NCBI GenBank assembly: GCA_014650415.1
Contig: BMUX01000002.1
Coordinates: 674,884 to 738,883, forward strand
DNA: 64,000 nucleotides
Direction of reading: 5' to 3'
Source of the DNA: Streptomyces spiroverticillatus
GTDB taxonomy: Bacteria > Actinomycetota > Actinomycetes > Streptomycetales > Streptomycetaceae
Under the pieces are notes generated by a model. It made no database searches and was not told where the DNA came from. It was given only the letters and a program-made list of their open reading frames with translations. Positions 1-9,194 of this stretch are shown one piece after another (positions within the stretch are counted from its first letter, which is position 1; each line of letters begins with the position of its first letter). The position numbers were made by a program, and so were the translations under genes.

Positions 1-819
1 GCCCTCCTCGGCCGCAACGGGGCCGGGAAGTCCACCACCATCGGGCTCCTGCTCGGGCTGGACCAGCCCGACACCGGGTCCGTCCGGCTCTTCGGCGGGG
101 CTCCGGCCCGGGCCGTGCAAGCGGGGCGGGTCGGCGCCATGCTGCAGGACGGGCGGCCCATTCCCCGGGTCACCGTGCGGGAGTTGGTGGGGTTCGTGGC
201 GAAGACGTATCCGCGGGCCATGCCACTGGACGAGGCACTCGACCTCGCCGGGATCGGCGAGTTCGGGGCGCGGCGGGCCGACCGGCTGTCCGGCGGGCAG
301 ATCCAGCGGGTGCGGTTCGCCATCGCGTTGGTCGGGGATCCGGATCTGGTGGTGCTGGACGAGCCGACGGCCGCGCTCGACGTCGAGGCGCGGCGGGCAC
401 TGTGGGATTCGATGCGGCGGTTCGCCGCCCGCGGCAAGACGGTGCTGTTCTCCACGCACTACCTCACCGAGGCCGACGAGAACGCCTCCCGCATCGTCGT
501 CATCGACCGCGGCCGCATCGTCGCCGACGGCAGCGGGGACCAGTTGCGCCGTGCGGCGGGCGGGAATCTCGTGTCGTTCGACCTGGCGGGGCGGCCGAGT
601 GAAGGGCTGTCCCTGCTGCCGGGCGTCACCGAGGTCGAGATCCGCGGGGACCGGGCCCGGCTCCGTACGGACGACTCGGACGCGACCGTCGTCGCACTGG
701 CCCAGCGGAACGCCGTACGCGGGCTCGAAGTCGCCCCCGCCACCCTGGAGGACGCCTTCCTCCGGCTCACCGACCCCGACGCCCGCCCCGCCGCCGCTCG
801 CATGGAGGAGAACGTCTGA
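1..819 (+). CDS. ABC transporter ATP-binding protein (5-prime truncated by window edge)
   Basis: Nucleotide-binding subunit of an ABC-2 type exporter of the DrrA/CcmA class. The frame is open from base 1, so the start lies outside the window. The visible 272 residues begin just before Walker A (GRNGAGKS, residues 5-12). They continue with the Q-loop (MLQDG), signature LSGGQ, Walker B with D-loop (VVLDEPTAALD) and switch histidine (STHYL). The C-terminal ~75 residues resemble the DrrA C-terminal regulatory extension. The stop overlaps the permease start as ATGA (819), so the two are translationally coupled. A sensor kinase follows, which suggests an envelope-stress or drug-efflux unit; the substrate cannot be read from sequence. 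Confidence 0.95.
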   Translation, partial: ALLGRNGAGKSTTIGLLLGLDQPDTGSVRLFGGAPARAVQAGRVGAMLQDGRPIPRVTVRELVGFVAKTYPRAMPLDEALDLAGIGEFGARRADRLSGGQIQRVRFAIALVGDPDLVVLDEPTAALDVEARRALWDSMRRFAARGKTVLFSTHYLTEADENASRIVVIDRGRIVADGSGDQLRRAAGGNLVSFDLAGRPSEGLSLLPGVTEVEIRGDRARLRTDDSDATVVALAQRNAVRGLEVAPATLEDAFLRLTDPDARPAAARMEENV

Positions 820-1547
820 TGGCACTCGTACTCGACTATGTCGCCCTGGAGACCCGGCGCACCCTGCGCGACACCGGGTTCGTCATCTTCGGCATCGGGA
901 TGCCCGTGCTGATGTATCTGCTGTTCACGAACATCGGCGGCGGCGCCGACAGCGAGTGGAAGACCGCTTCCATGATCGGTATGGCTACGTACGGCGCGCT
1001 CGGTGCCGCGCTCTCCGCCGGCACCGGCGTCGCCGAGGACAAATCGCTCGGCTGGCTGCGGCAGTTGCGGATCACGCCCATGACGCCGGCGCAGGTCGTC
1101 GTCGGGCGGGCGCTGACCGCCTCGGTCGTCGTGCTGCCCGCGATCCTCGCGGTCCTGGCCGTGGGAGGGCTGATCAACGGGGTGAGCATGGCCGTATGGC
1201 AGTGGGCAGTGGTGGTGCTGTTGTTGTGGTTCGGTTCGTTGCCGTTCACCTTGCTCGGGATCGGCAACGGGTACCGGTTGTCCGCGCAGAGCACGGGGGT
1301 CGTGAACGTGGGGTGCAACCTCGGGTTCTCGATTCTCGGTGGGCTGTGGTTCCCGATGCAGTTCTTCCCCGGGTGGATCCAGGGGATCGGTACGTACACG
1401 CCGACCCGGGCCGTCTCCGAGCTGGGCACCGCCCTCGGGCGCGGCGAGGCGCCCGGCGTGCTCGCGGTCGTGGTGCTGCTCGGGTGGCTGCTGATCTTCG
1501 GCTCGTACGCTGTCGTCTCGTACCGGAAGGCCGCGCGCACCGCATAG
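819..1547 (+). CDS. ABC-2 family transporter permease
   Basis: Membrane subunit partnering the preceding ATPase. It has 242 residues with about six hydrophobic segments. The first is near residues 20-38 (FVIFGIGMPVLMYLLF), followed by others around 60, 100-120, 130-150, 165-185 and 215-235. This matches the compact ABC-2 permease topology (DrrB-like). The start overlaps the ATPase stop by one base pair in an ATGA arrangement. The kinase gene begins 40 bp downstream on the same strand, so ATPase, permease and kinase probably form one transcript. Confidence 0.93.
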   Translation: MALVLDYVALETRRTLRDTGFVIFGIGMPVLMYLLFTNIGGGADSEWKTASMIGMATYGALGAALSAGTGVAEDKSLGWLRQLRITPMTPAQVVVGRALTASVVVLPAILAVLAVGGLINGVSMAVWQWAVVVLLLWFGSLPFTLLGIGNGYRLSAQSTGVVNVGCNLGFSILGGLWFPMQFFPGWIQGIGTYTPTRAVSELGTALGRGEAPGVLAVVVLLGWLLIFGSYAVVSYRKAARTA

Positions 1548-1587
1548 CGGGGCGACGGAGTCCGCAGGGTCTGAGGAAGGTGCGACC

Positions 1588-2784
1588 GTGCCGCTGATCG
1601 ACAAGAGCTGGAAGGCCGACTGGCCCGCCCGGCGCGCCGAATGGCGGGCCAAGAAGAAGCGGGGCGAGATGGGTCCCGAGCACATGGGCCCGCCCAACGG
1701 CTTCTCCATGCTGCCGTGGCTGCTGATGGGGATGGGGGCTTTCTCCAACCTCATCAAGGGCGAGACCGACAATCCGTGGGTCGGCGCCATCTGCCTGCTG
1801 ACCTTCAACTCCCTTTACATCTATGTGGTGTTGCGGGCCTTCCACAAGAGGTCGCGGGAGGCGACGAGCACCAAGGTCGCACTGGCCGGGCTCGGGGCGA
1901 TCACCGCGTTCATGTCGGTCATGTACGGCGGGCCGTGGCTCCTGTTCTGGATGCTGACGGGGCTCGCCACCGGCGCGATGATCCGGGGGCCCAAGGTCGG
2001 CAAGGTCATGCTCGCACTGGCAGTGCTGGCGGGTGTGATCGCCGGGTGGCGGGACGGCTGGGGCGCCATCAACATCGCGTACGGGACCCTGATCTCGGGC
2101 CTCGTCACTTCCGCCATCCTCACCCTCTCCGAAACGGTCAAGGAACTCCGCTCCACCCGGCAGGAGTTGGCCCGTACCGCCGTCGAGAAGGAGCGGCTGC
2201 GTTTCTCCCGGGACCTGCACGACCTGCTCGGGCACACCCTGTCGGTGATCGTCGTGAAGTCCGAGGCGGCCCGGCGGCTCGCCCCGCGCGACCTGGACGC
2301 CGCGCTCGCCCAGGTCTCCGACATCGAGTCCGTGGGCCGCCAGGCGCTCACCGAGATCCGCGAGGCCGTCACCGGGTACCGCGAGGGCAGCCTGACGACC
2401 GAACTGGACGGCGCCCGCTCGGCGTTGTCGGCCGTCGGCATCGAGCCGGTGGTGCGCCAGTCGGGCCCGCCGCTGGAGCCGCAGGCCGAGGCGCTGCTGG
2501 GGTGGGTGGTGCGGGAGGCCGTCACCAATGTCGTACGGCACAGCCAGGGCGCGGCCCGGTGCACGATCGCGGTGGAGGGCAACGAGGAACGCGTACGCCT
2601 GGAGGTCTCGGACGACGGGCGGGAGGCGGCGGACGGTGCCGCACCGGGCGGGAACGGCCTCAAGGGGCTCACGGAGCGTCTCGCATCGGCGGGCGGCAGC
2701 CTCACGGCAGGCCCCGGGCCGCGCGGGGGCTTCGTGGTGCGGGCAGAACTCCCGGTGGAGGCACGCGAGTTGAGCCCGTCCTGA
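1588..2784 (+). CDS. DesK-type sensor histidine kinase
   Basis: Membrane sensor kinase of 398 residues. A short cytoplasmic N-terminus is followed by about five membrane helices (roughly residues 38-190). A linker then leads to a HisKA_3 domain whose phospho-acceptor is His211 in RDLHDLLGH. The C-terminal ATPase domain has its N-box in WVVREAVTNVVRHS and G-boxes in DDG and GNGLKGLTERL. No periplasmic domain is evident, so it probably senses membrane state or the adjacent ABC transporter. Its likely partner, the NarL-type regulator at 3562, is separated from it by an opposite-strand regulator gene, which is unusual. The GTG start follows the permease by 40 bp. Confidence 0.93.
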   Translation: MPLIDKSWKADWPARRAEWRAKKKRGEMGPEHMGPPNGFSMLPWLLMGMGAFSNLIKGETDNPWVGAICLLTFNSLYIYVVLRAFHKRSREATSTKVALAGLGAITAFMSVMYGGPWLLFWMLTGLATGAMIRGPKVGKVMLALAVLAGVIAGWRDGWGAINIAYGTLISGLVTSAILTLSETVKELRSTRQELARTAVEKERLRFSRDLHDLLGHTLSVIVVKSEAARRLAPRDLDAALAQVSDIESVGRQALTEIREAVTGYREGSLTTELDGARSALSAVGIEPVVRQSGPPLEPQAEALLGWVVREAVTNVVRHSQGAARCTIAVEGNEERVRLEVSDDGREAADGAAPGGNGLKGLTERLASAGGSLTAGPGPRGGFVVRAELPVEARELSPS

Positions 2785-2832
2785 CGCTCAGACCTGACGC
2801 TCGGCCCTGACGCTCAGTCCTGACGCTCAGTC
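2781..2832. repeat. Tandem repeat, 4 x 13 bp, over two convergent stop codons
   Basis: Four head-to-tail units of CTGACGCTCAGNC occur at 2781-2793, 2794-2806, 2807-2819 and 2820-2832. The kinase stop (TGA, 2782-2784) is in unit 1. The stop of the opposite-strand XRE gene (TCA on this strand, 2827-2829) is in unit 4. The units differ by one to three bases. Confidence 0.9.
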
Positions 2833-3426
2833 CTGCCGGCCGCGCGGCCTCGCCCGTACGTGCATCCGCTCGCCCTGGCTCCCGAAGAGACTGAGCACCT
2901 CGACGGGGGCCTTGCCGGTGCTGCCGAACCAGTGCGGCAGCCGGGTGTCGAACTCGGCCGCCTCGCCCGCTTCGAGCACCAGGTCCCGGTCGCCGAGGAC
3001 GAGGCGCAGCCGCCCGGAGAGGACGTACAGCCACTCGTACCCCTCGTGAGTACGGGCCTCCGGGGTGCTGCGGGTGGTCGGCAGGATCATCTTGTACGCC
3101 TGGAGGGGGCCGGTGCCGTGGGTCAGCGGCAGCACGGTCGAGCCGTGCACGTGCCGGGGCTTGATGCGGACCCGGGGGTCGCCGACCTCGGGGGCGCCGA
3201 CGAGGTCGTCCAGCGGGACCTGGTGGGCCTGCGAGATGGGCAGCAGCAGCTCCAGGCTGGGGCGGCGCTGCCCGGACTCCAGCCGGGAGAGGGTGCTGGT
3301 GGAGATCCCGGTGGCCTCGGAGAGCGCGGCGAGGGTCATCCCCCGGGCGGCCCGCAGGCGCTGGAGCCGGGGGCCGACGTCGGACAGCGCCTGGGCGATG
3401 GCGGGCGAGTGCTCCATGCCCCTCAT
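2827..3426 (-). CDS. XRE-family regulator with C-terminal cupin domain
   Basis: Cytoplasmic transcriptional regulator of 199 residues. The N-terminal helix-turn-helix (about residues 18-72) contains RLRAARGMTLAALSEATG and STSTLSRLESGQRRPSLELL. The C-terminal cupin_2 fold (about residues 115-190) contains HEGYEWLYVLSGRLRLVLG and LEAGEAAEFDTRLPHWF. Proteins of this layout usually sense a small ligand and repress a neighbouring transporter or enzyme, so the MFS at 4230-5747 is a plausible target. Two ATG starts are possible (3426 or 3417) and neither has a well-spaced ribosome-binding site. Direct repeats upstream may be its operator. Confidence 0.9.
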   Translation of the reverse strand: MRGMEHSPAIAQALSDVGPRLQRLRAARGMTLAALSEATGISTSTLSRLESGQRRPSLELLLPISQAHQVPLDDLVGAPEVGDPRVRIKPRHVHGSTVLPLTHGTGPLQAYKMILPTTRSTPEARTHEGYEWLYVLSGRLRLVLGDRDLVLEAGEAAEFDTRLPHWFGSTGKAPVEVLSLFGSQGERMHVRARPRGRQD

Positions 3427-3464
3427 TGCACCGTGGCGTCCCGGCCCCGGCAAGATCTGTTGCC

Positions 3465-3522
3465 GTTCCCGGGAAAAGCAGCCCGCTCCCGGGAAGGCAG
3501 CCCGTTCCCCGGAAAGCCGCCC
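3465..3522. promoter_or_regulatory. Three direct repeats in a divergent promoter (candidate operator)
   Basis: Three adjacent 19-20 bp units lie between the divergent XRE and response-regulator genes: GTTCCCGGGAAAAGCAGCCC (3465-3484), GCTCCCGGGAAGGCAGCCC (3485-3503) and GTTCCCCGGAAAGCCGCCC (3504-3522). Two units contain the palindrome TCCCGGGA. Position and spacing of about two helical turns suit cooperative binding by the XRE-cupin protein or the response regulator. Binding is inferred. Confidence 0.6.
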
Positions 3523-3561
3523 TGCCCTCCGTCCGGGGCGGCCCCGCCATACCCTGACCCC

Positions 3562-4197
3562 GTGACCGACACCCACCGCCGCCCCGCCAAGTCCATCCGC
3601 ATCCTTCTCGCCGAAGACCAGGGCATGATGCGCGGCGCCCTCGCGCTCCTCCTCGGTCTTGAGGAGGACATGGAGGTCGTCGCCCAGGTCGCCGCCGGCG
3701 ACCGCATCGTCAGCACCGCCCTGGAGGCCCGCCCCGACGTCGCCCTCCTGGACATCGAGCTGCCCGGCATGAGCGGCCTCGACGCCGCCGCCCTCCTGCG
3801 CGAGGAGGTCCCGGACTGCCGGGTGCTGATCCTGACCACCTTCGGGCGGCCCGGCTATCTGCGTCGGGCGATGGAGGCCGGAGCCTCGGGGTTCCTGGTC
3901 AAGGACGGGCCCGTGGAGGAGCTGGCCGAGGCCGTCCGCCGCATCCTCACCGGCGAGACCGTTATCGACCCGGCCCTCGCCGCGGCCGCCCTCAGTTCCG
4001 GGCCGAGCCCGCTGACGCCGCGCGAGCGGGACGTCCTCAACGCCGCCGTCGACGGCGCGACCGTCGCGGACATCGCCGCGAAGGTGCACCTGTCGGAGTC
4101 GACCGTACGGAACTACCTGTCCTCCGCCATCGGCAAGACCGGCACCCGCAACCGCATGGAGGCCGTCCGCTCCGCCCGCCAGCAGGGCTGGCTCTAG
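3562..4197 (+). CDS. NarL/LuxR-type two-component response regulator
   Basis: DNA-binding response regulator of 211 residues. The receiver domain (about 12-130) has the acidic pair in LLAEDQ, phospho-acceptor Asp64 in ALLDIELPGMSG, the switch Thr in ILTTFG and Lys in FLVKDG. The LuxR helix-turn-helix (about 148-208) reads SPLTPRERDVLNAAVDG and LSESTVRNYLSSAIGK. The GTG at 3562 is chosen because the receiver fold begins about 12 residues later. The longer open frame upstream is antisense to the XRE gene. The likely cognate kinase is at 1588-2784, two genes away across an opposite-strand gene. Confidence 0.93.
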   Translation: MTDTHRRPAKSIRILLAEDQGMMRGALALLLGLEEDMEVVAQVAAGDRIVSTALEARPDVALLDIELPGMSGLDAAALLREEVPDCRVLILTTFGRPGYLRRAMEAGASGFLVKDGPVEELAEAVRRILTGETVIDPALAAAALSSGPSPLTPRERDVLNAAVDGATVADIAAKVHLSESTVRNYLSSAIGKTGTRNRMEAVRSARQQGWL

Positions 4198-4240
4198 CCT
4201 CCGGGCCGACACTAGCCTCCGGGTCGGCTCTAGCCTCCGG
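4194..4240. repeat. Tandem repeat of 18-bp CTAGCCTCCGG units over two convergent stops
   Basis: Units start with CTAGCCTCCGG at 4194, 4212 and 4230; the third is only partly conserved. The first holds the response-regulator stop (TAG, 4195-4197) and the third holds the MFS stop (CTA on this strand, 4230-4232). The organisation mirrors the repeat at 2781-2832. Confidence 0.8.
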
Positions 4241-5747
4241 CCTTGGCGGTGCTGGCCGCCTCCTCGGCGACCGACGCCACCACCGGCTCCCCGGTGGCCT
4301 TCCTCGGCCCCCTCGGCAGCCACACCAGCATCAGCAGCACCCCGAACAGCAGCACCCCCGTCCCCGTCCGGAACGCCAGCGCGTACCCGGCGGTCAGCGC
4401 CTCGGGGCCCGTCCCTCCCCCGGTCCGCGACGCGGCGACCGTGGAGAGGACGGCGAGCCCCAGCGCCCCGCCCATCGTCCGGGAGGTGTTGATCAGGCCG
4501 GAGACCAGGCCCGCGTCCCCGGGCGCGGCACCGGAGGTGGCCAGGGCGGCGAGCGGCGTGGAGGCCAGACCCGCACCCAGCATCATCAGGATGCCGGGGC
4601 CCAGGATGGCCGTCGCGTACGAACCGTCCGCGCTCATCGTCGACTGCCAGCCGTACCCGGTGGCGGCGATCAGCGTGCCGAGGGCCGCCAGGTTCCGCGC
4701 CCCGACGCGGGCCATCAGGCGCGGGGCCAGCTTGGAGCCGGTGACGATGGCCAGGGAACTGGGCACCAGGGCGAGGCCCGCCCCGAGCGGCGTGTATCCC
4801 AGCACGTTCTGGGCGTACAGCGTCATGAAGAACCACATGCAGAACATCGCGGAGCCGTTGACGAACATCGCCGCGTTCGCCGCCGACACCGACCGCACCC
4901 TGAAGAGCTTCAGCGGCATCAGCGGGGCCTTGGCCCGCGCCTCCACCAGCAGGAAGAGGCCGATCAGCAGCAGTCCGCCCGCCAGCGGGACGAGGGTGGC
5001 CGCCGCCGTCCAGCCCTCGGCCTCCGTCTGCACGATGCCGTACGCGAGGGTGGCGAGCCCCGCCGTGACCAGCACCGCTCCCGGCAGGTCGAGGCGGCGG
5101 CCGGCCCGCGAGTGGCTCTCGGTGAGCCAGAAGAAGGCCCCGACCAGGACCAGCGCGCCGATCGGCACGTTGATCAGGAGCACCCAGCGCCAGGACAGCG
5201 AGTCCGTCAGCAGGCCGCCGACGAAGCCGCCCGCTGCGCCGCCGCCCGCGCCCACCGCCGACCAGGTGCCGATCGCCCGGGTACGGGCCGCACCCTCCGG
5301 CACCGCCGAGGTCAGGATGGTCAGCGTGGCCGGGGCCAGCACCGCGGCCCCCAGTCCCTGCACGGCCCGCGCGGCCAGCAGCTGCCACCCCTCCTGGGCG
5401 AGCCCGCCCGCCAGCGAGGCGGCGGTGAAGACCCCGAGCCCGACGAGGAAGGTCAGCTTCCGCCCGAAGATGTCGGCGGCCCGCCCGCCCAGCAGCATGA
5501 ACCCGGCGAAGGCGATCGAGTAGGCGTTGACCACCCACTGCAAGCCCCCGGCGGTCATGCCGAGGTCGGCGCGCATGGACGGCAGCGCCACGTTCACGAC
5601 GGACACGTCGAGGACGACCAGGAACTGTCCGGCACAGGCCGCCAGCACGACCGCCCAGGTACGGACGGGGCGCTGCGGGGTCGAAGATATTCGGGGAACT
5701 GCGGGGTCGGCGGGCGCGCCGGAGGAACGGTGGACCATGCCTGTCAT
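4230..5747 (-). CDS. MFS drug transporter, DHA2 (14-helix) family
   Basis: Proton-coupled efflux permease of 505 residues with about 14 transmembrane helices. The N-terminal helix carries the DHA2-type motif VVLDVSVVNVALPSM. The loop motif GGRAADIFGRKLTF (motif A, loop 2-3) follows, then RAVQGLGAAVLAPATL (motif B region) and GGLLTDSLSWRWVLLINVPIG (motif C region). The start is ATG at 5747 (MTGMVH) or 5738. It converges with the response regulator across a triplicated 18-bp repeat. It may be regulated by the XRE-cupin protein; such regulators are commonly adjacent to MFS genes. Confidence 0.93.
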   Translation of the reverse strand: MTGMVHRSSGAPADPAVPRISSTPQRPVRTWAVVLAACAGQFLVVLDVSVVNVALPSMRADLGMTAGGLQWVVNAYSIAFAGFMLLGGRAADIFGRKLTFLVGLGVFTAASLAGGLAQEGWQLLAARAVQGLGAAVLAPATLTILTSAVPEGAARTRAIGTWSAVGAGGGAAGGFVGGLLTDSLSWRWVLLINVPIGALVLVGAFFWLTESHSRAGRRLDLPGAVLVTAGLATLAYGIVQTEAEGWTAAATLVPLAGGLLLIGLFLLVEARAKAPLMPLKLFRVRSVSAANAAMFVNGSAMFCMWFFMTLYAQNVLGYTPLGAGLALVPSSLAIVTGSKLAPRLMARVGARNLAALGTLIAATGYGWQSTMSADGSYATAILGPGILMMLGAGLASTPLAALATSGAAPGDAGLVSGLINTSRTMGGALGLAVLSTVAASRTGGGTGPEALTAGYALAFRTGTGVLLFGVLLMLVWLPRGPRKATGEPVVASVAEEAASTAKAGG

Positions 5748-5809
5748 GGTCGCAGGTGCCGCGTGCCCCGTACATCCGCGATACGGAGCACACCCCGCAG
5801 CCGGAGGAC

Positions 5810-7000
5810 CTAGGACTTCCGGAGCAGGGTCACGACGGCCGCCCCGCCGAGCCCGATGTTGTGCGCGAGCCCCACCCGTGCGCCCTCCACCTGCCGCGCC
5901 CCCGCCTGCCCGCGAAGCTGCCAGGTCAGCTCGGCGGCCTGGGCGAGGCCGGTCGCGCCCAGCGGGTGCCCCTTGGAGATCAGCCCGCCGGACGGGTTGA
6001 CCACCCAGCGCCCCCCGTACGTCGTCGCGCCGGACTCCACGAGCTTGCCGGACGCCCCGTCGGGGCACATGCCCAGCGCTTCGTACGTCAGCAGCTCGTT
6101 CACGGAGAAGCAGTCGTGCAGCTCGATCACGTCGACGTCCTCGATGCCGAGCCCGGCCGTCTCGTACGCCTGCCCGGCGGCGGCCCGCGACATGGGCTTG
6201 CCGACGACGTCGATGCAGGACCCGGAGGCGAAGGACTCCTCGGTGTCGGTGGTCATGGCCTGCCCGGCGATCTCGACGGCCTTGTCGTGCAGCCCGTGCT
6301 GGACGACGAACCGCTCCGAGACGACGACGGCCGCCGCCGCCCCGTCCGAGGTCGGCGAGCACTGGAGCTTGGTCAGCGGCCGGTGGATGGTCTTCGCCGC
6401 GAGGACCTCCTCGACGGTGTACGGGTCCTGGAACTGGGCGTACGGGTTGTTCACCGAGTGCCGGTGGTTCTTCGCCCCGACGGCCGCGAGCTGCGCCTCG
6501 GTAGTGCCGTACCGCTCCATGTGCTCGCGGGCGGCGTTGCCGAAGATCTGGGCGGTGGGCGGGGTCATCTCGAAGCCGTGCCGGGCGGCCATGACGCCGT
6601 AGTGCCGGGCCACGGGTGAGGTCTTGAAGTCACCGCCGTCGCTCCCGCCGCCCAGCGCCCCGCGCTTCATCTTCTCGAAGCCGAGCGCGAGCACGCAGTC
6701 CGCGAGGCCGCCCTCGACGAACTGCCGGGCCATCATCAGGGCGGTCGCCCCGGTCGCACAGTTGTTGTTGACGTTGTAGACAGGAACTCCGCTCAATCCC
6801 AGCTCGTAGACGGCCCGTTGACCGGCCGTGGACGCCTGGAAGCAGTACCCGACGGGCACCTGCTGCACCTGCCCGTACGCGACCGAGGCGTCCGCGAGGG
6901 CCGCCCCGCCCGCCTCCTTGACCATGTCCCAGTACTGCCAGTCCTTCGACTCCGGCTTCTCGAACTTGGTCATCCCGACACCGACGATGTACGCCTTCAT
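5810..7000 (-). CDS. SCP-x type thiolase / lipid-transfer protein (Ltp1-like)
   Basis: Thiolase-superfamily enzyme of 396 residues, acting in the cytoplasm on acyl-CoA thioesters. The nucleophile is Cys81 in VNNNCATG. Catalytic histidines are His295 in IELHDCFS and His345 in [11 protein letters not shown]. There is no fused SCP2 domain. From memory the protein closely follows mycobacterial Ltp1 (Rv2790c), including the start [10 protein letters not shown] and the block [10 protein letters not shown]. It lies 16 bp downstream of the fused acyl-CoA dehydrogenase and is co-transcribed with it, so it should share the KstR-type box at 9180. The likely role is thiolytic or aldol cleavage in sterol or branched acyl side-chain shortening. 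Confidence 0.92.
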   Translation of the reverse strand: MKAYIVGVGMTKFEKPESKDWQYWDMVKEAGGAALADASVAYGQVQQVPVGYCFQASTAGQRAVYELGLSGVPVYNVNNNCATGATALMMARQFVEGGLADCVLALGFEKMKRGALGGGSDGGDFKTSPVARHYGVMAARHGFEMTPPTAQIFGNAAREHMERYGTTEAQLAAVGAKNHRHSVNNPYAQFQDPYTVEEVLAAKTIHRPLTKLQCSPTSDGAAAAVVVSERFVVQHGLHDKAVEIAGQAMTTDTEESFASGSCIDVVGKPMSRAAAGQAYETAGLGIEDVDVIELHDCFSVNELLTYEALGMCPDGASGKLVESGATTYGGRWVVNPSGGLISKGHPLGATGLAQAAELTWQLRGQAGARQVEGARVGLAHNIGLGGAAVVTLLRKS

Positions 7001-7016
7001 GAAACGTGTCCTCTTC

Positions 7017-9167
7017 CTAGTCCCGTGGCAGGCCGAGGATGCGCTCGGCGACGACGTTCAGCTGGACCTGGGTGGTGCCGCCCGCGATGGTCAGGCACCG
7101 CGACATCAGGAACCCGTGCACGGCCCGCTCCCCGGCGCCCTCCCTCAACGCCCCTTCCGGGCCGAGGAGTTCGAGCGCCAGCTCGGTGATCTTCTGCTGG
7201 TGCGGGGTCTGCACGAGCTTGCGCACGCTGGCCCCCGCCCCGGCCTCCAGCCCGTCGACCTGCTGGAGGGTGGTCCGCAGCCCGATGCAGGCGAGGGCGT
7301 GCGCCTCGGCGGCGAGGGCCCCGACGCGGGCGCGGGTCGCGCCGTCGAGGTCGGCGGCGCGGGTGATCAGGGCTTCGAGTCCGGTGTCGAAGGCGACCTG
7401 GTCGGCCATGTGCACGCGCTCGTTCCCGAGGGTGTTGCGGGCGACCTTCCAGCCGCCGGTCTCCTCCCCCACCAGGGCGTTCGCCGGGAGGACCGCATCA
7501 TCGAAGTACACCTCGTTGAAGAGCGAGTCCCCGGTGATCTCCTTGAGCGGACGGATGTCGATCCCGTCCGTGTTCTTCATGTCGACCACGAAGTACCCGA
7601 GCCCCTGATGCTTGGTCGGGGCGTCCGGGTCGGTGCGGGCGAGGAGAATCCCGTAGTCGGCCCACTGGGCGGCGGACGTCCACACCTTCTGCCCGCTGAT
7701 CCGCCAGCGGCCGTCCTCGGTACGCTCGGCACGCGTCCGGAGCGAGGCGAGGTCGGAGCCCGCGTCCGGCTCCGAGAAGAGCTGACACCACATCAACTCC
7801 CCCCGCAGTGTTGGCAGTACGAACCGCTCCTTCTGCTCGTCCGCCCCGTACGCGATGAGCGAGGGCACGACCCACGTCGAGATCCCGAGCGCGCTGAGGG
7901 CGACTCCCGCCTCCTTCAACTCCCGCTGCACGGCGAGCTGTTGCACGGGGCCTGCGCCCAGTCCGTACGGCACGGGAAGGTGCGGGGCGGCGTACCCGGT
8001 CGGCGCGAGTGCCCGGCGGGCCGCACCCGGGTCGAGCCCGCGCGCCTGCTCGACGACCTCCCTCGCCTGCCGCCGGTATGTCTCGGCCTCGGCCGGGAGT
8101 TCCATGCGCAGCTCGCGCCGGGCCCCGGCGGCGGCCAGCCGCACGGCACGCAGCCGGTGCCCGTCGCCCGCGCCGAGCAACTGCCGGGCGACGAGGGCGC
8201 GGCGGAGGTGGAGGTGGGCGTCGTGCTCCCAGGTGAAGCCGATGCCGCCGAGGATCTGGATGCAGTCCTTGGCGCAGGAGAAGGCGGCGTCGAGGGCGGT
8301 CGCGGCGGCGAGGGCGGCGGCGAGGCCGCGTACGTCCGGGGCTTCGTCGACGGCGTTCGCCGCGTCCCACACCAGCGCCCGCGCCTGCTCGACCCGTACC
8401 AGCATGTCGGCACACAGATGCTTGACCGCCTGGAACTGCCCGATCGGCCGCCCGAACTGCTCGCGCACCTTGGCGTACGCGGTGGCGGTGTCGAGGGCCC
8501 ACCCGGCGGTGCCGCAGGCGTCGGCGGCGTACAGGATCGCGGCGAGGTCGCTCACGAGGGCGGTGGTCAGGCCGAGTTGGCGGTCGCCGGGGACGAGGGT
8601 GTTGCGGGCGACGACTTCCCCGGTCGGCCGGGTGGGGTCGGCGGAGGTGTGCGTACGTATCTCCAGGTCACCGGCGTCGACGGCCAGCCACACCGTCCCG
8701 TGGGCGGCTTCGGCGGCGAGCAGGACGAGGTCGATGCCGGGGGCGGCGCCAAGGACGGGCGGGGCGGTGCCGTCGAGGAGGTACCCGCCGTCCACGGCGA
8801 CGGCGGTGAGGCTGCCGGGGGCGGTGGCCGCGGCGGCGACGGGGTGCCCGGCGGCGAGCCCGCCCTTTCCACCCCTGACCAGCAGGTCCGCTGCGAGCAC
8901 GCTCGGCAGGAAGGGGCCGGGGAGGGCGGCCCGGCCGGTCTCCTCCAGGACGACGGCGAGGTCGAGGAGGCTTCCGCCGCCGCCCTCCGGGAGGTGCACG
9001 TCCAGGAGGCCCATGGCGGCGGCCCCGTCCCAGTACGGCGGCCGGCCGCCGCCCCCGTCCTCGCCGTCCAGGATCTTCCGTACGTCCTGCGGGGACGCCA
9101 CCCGTGCGACCCAGCCGCGTACTGCTTCGGCCAACTCGCGGTGTTCGCGTGTGATTCCGATGCCCAT
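7017..9167 (-). CDS. fadE34: Fused (two-domain) acyl-CoA dehydrogenase, FadE34-like
   Basis: FAD-dependent acyl-CoA dehydrogenase formed by two ACAD units in one chain (716 residues from this start). The first half ends with [19 protein letters not shown]. The second half has the middle-domain block [27 protein letters not shown] and the C-terminal [19 protein letters not shown]. Length and architecture match FadE34 of Mycobacterium (about 711 residues), a sterol side-chain dehydrogenase encoded beside kstR. An upstream start at 9194 is open. I prefer ATG 9167 because the KstR-type box (9180-9193) would otherwise lie inside the coding region. The Ltp1-like gene follows after 16 bp. Confidence 0.88.
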   Translation of the reverse strand: MGIGITREHRELAEAVRGWVARVASPQDVRKILDGEDGGGGRPPYWDGAAAMGLLDVHLPEGGGGSLLDLAVVLEETGRAALPGPFLPSVLAADLLVRGGKGGLAAGHPVAAAATAPGSLTAVAVDGGYLLDGTAPPVLGAAPGIDLVLLAAEAAHGTVWLAVDAGDLEIRTHTSADPTRPTGEVVARNTLVPGDRQLGLTTALVSDLAAILYAADACGTAGWALDTATAYAKVREQFGRPIGQFQAVKHLCADMLVRVEQARALVWDAANAVDEAPDVRGLAAALAAATALDAAFSCAKDCIQILGGIGFTWEHDAHLHLRRALVARQLLGAGDGHRLRAVRLAAAGARRELRMELPAEAETYRRQAREVVEQARGLDPGAARRALAPTGYAAPHLPVPYGLGAGPVQQLAVQRELKEAGVALSALGISTWVVPSLIAYGADEQKERFVLPTLRGELMWCQLFSEPDAGSDLASLRTRAERTEDGRWRISGQKVWTSAAQWADYGILLARTDPDAPTKHQGLGYFVVDMKNTDGIDIRPLKEITGDSLFNEVYFDDAVLPANALVGEETGGWKVARNTLGNERVHMADQVAFDTGLEALITRAADLDGATRARVGALAAEAHALACIGLRTTLQQVDGLEAGAGASVRKLVQTPHQQKITELALELLGPEGALREGAGERAVHGFLMSRCLTIAGGTTQVQLNVVAERILGLPRD

Positions 9168-9179
9168 GGCGGTGCAGAG

Positions 9180-9193
9180 TAGAACACGTTCCA
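9180..9193 (-). promoter_or_regulatory. KstR-type operator, box A
   Basis: TAGAACACGTTCCA read on the plus strand matches the mycobacterial KstR consensus TNNAACNNGTTNNA at every fixed position. It lies 13 bp upstream of the preferred start of the fused acyl-CoA dehydrogenase. It shares TAGAACNNGTTCCA with the boxes at 18058 and 22119. Confidence 0.8.
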
Positions 9194-9194
9194 T

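Noticed and set aside
2827..5793. 988-codon open frame on the minus strand through the response regulator and MFS genes
   Set aside because: Only its last 199 codons (XRE-cupin) look like a protein; the rest is the shadow of high-GC genes in another frame, with Arg/Gly/Pro-rich composition.
7017..9194. Start of the fused acyl-CoA dehydrogenase at 9194
   Set aside because: It would place the KstR-type box inside the coding sequence; ATG 9167 gives the family-like [12 protein letters not shown] start.
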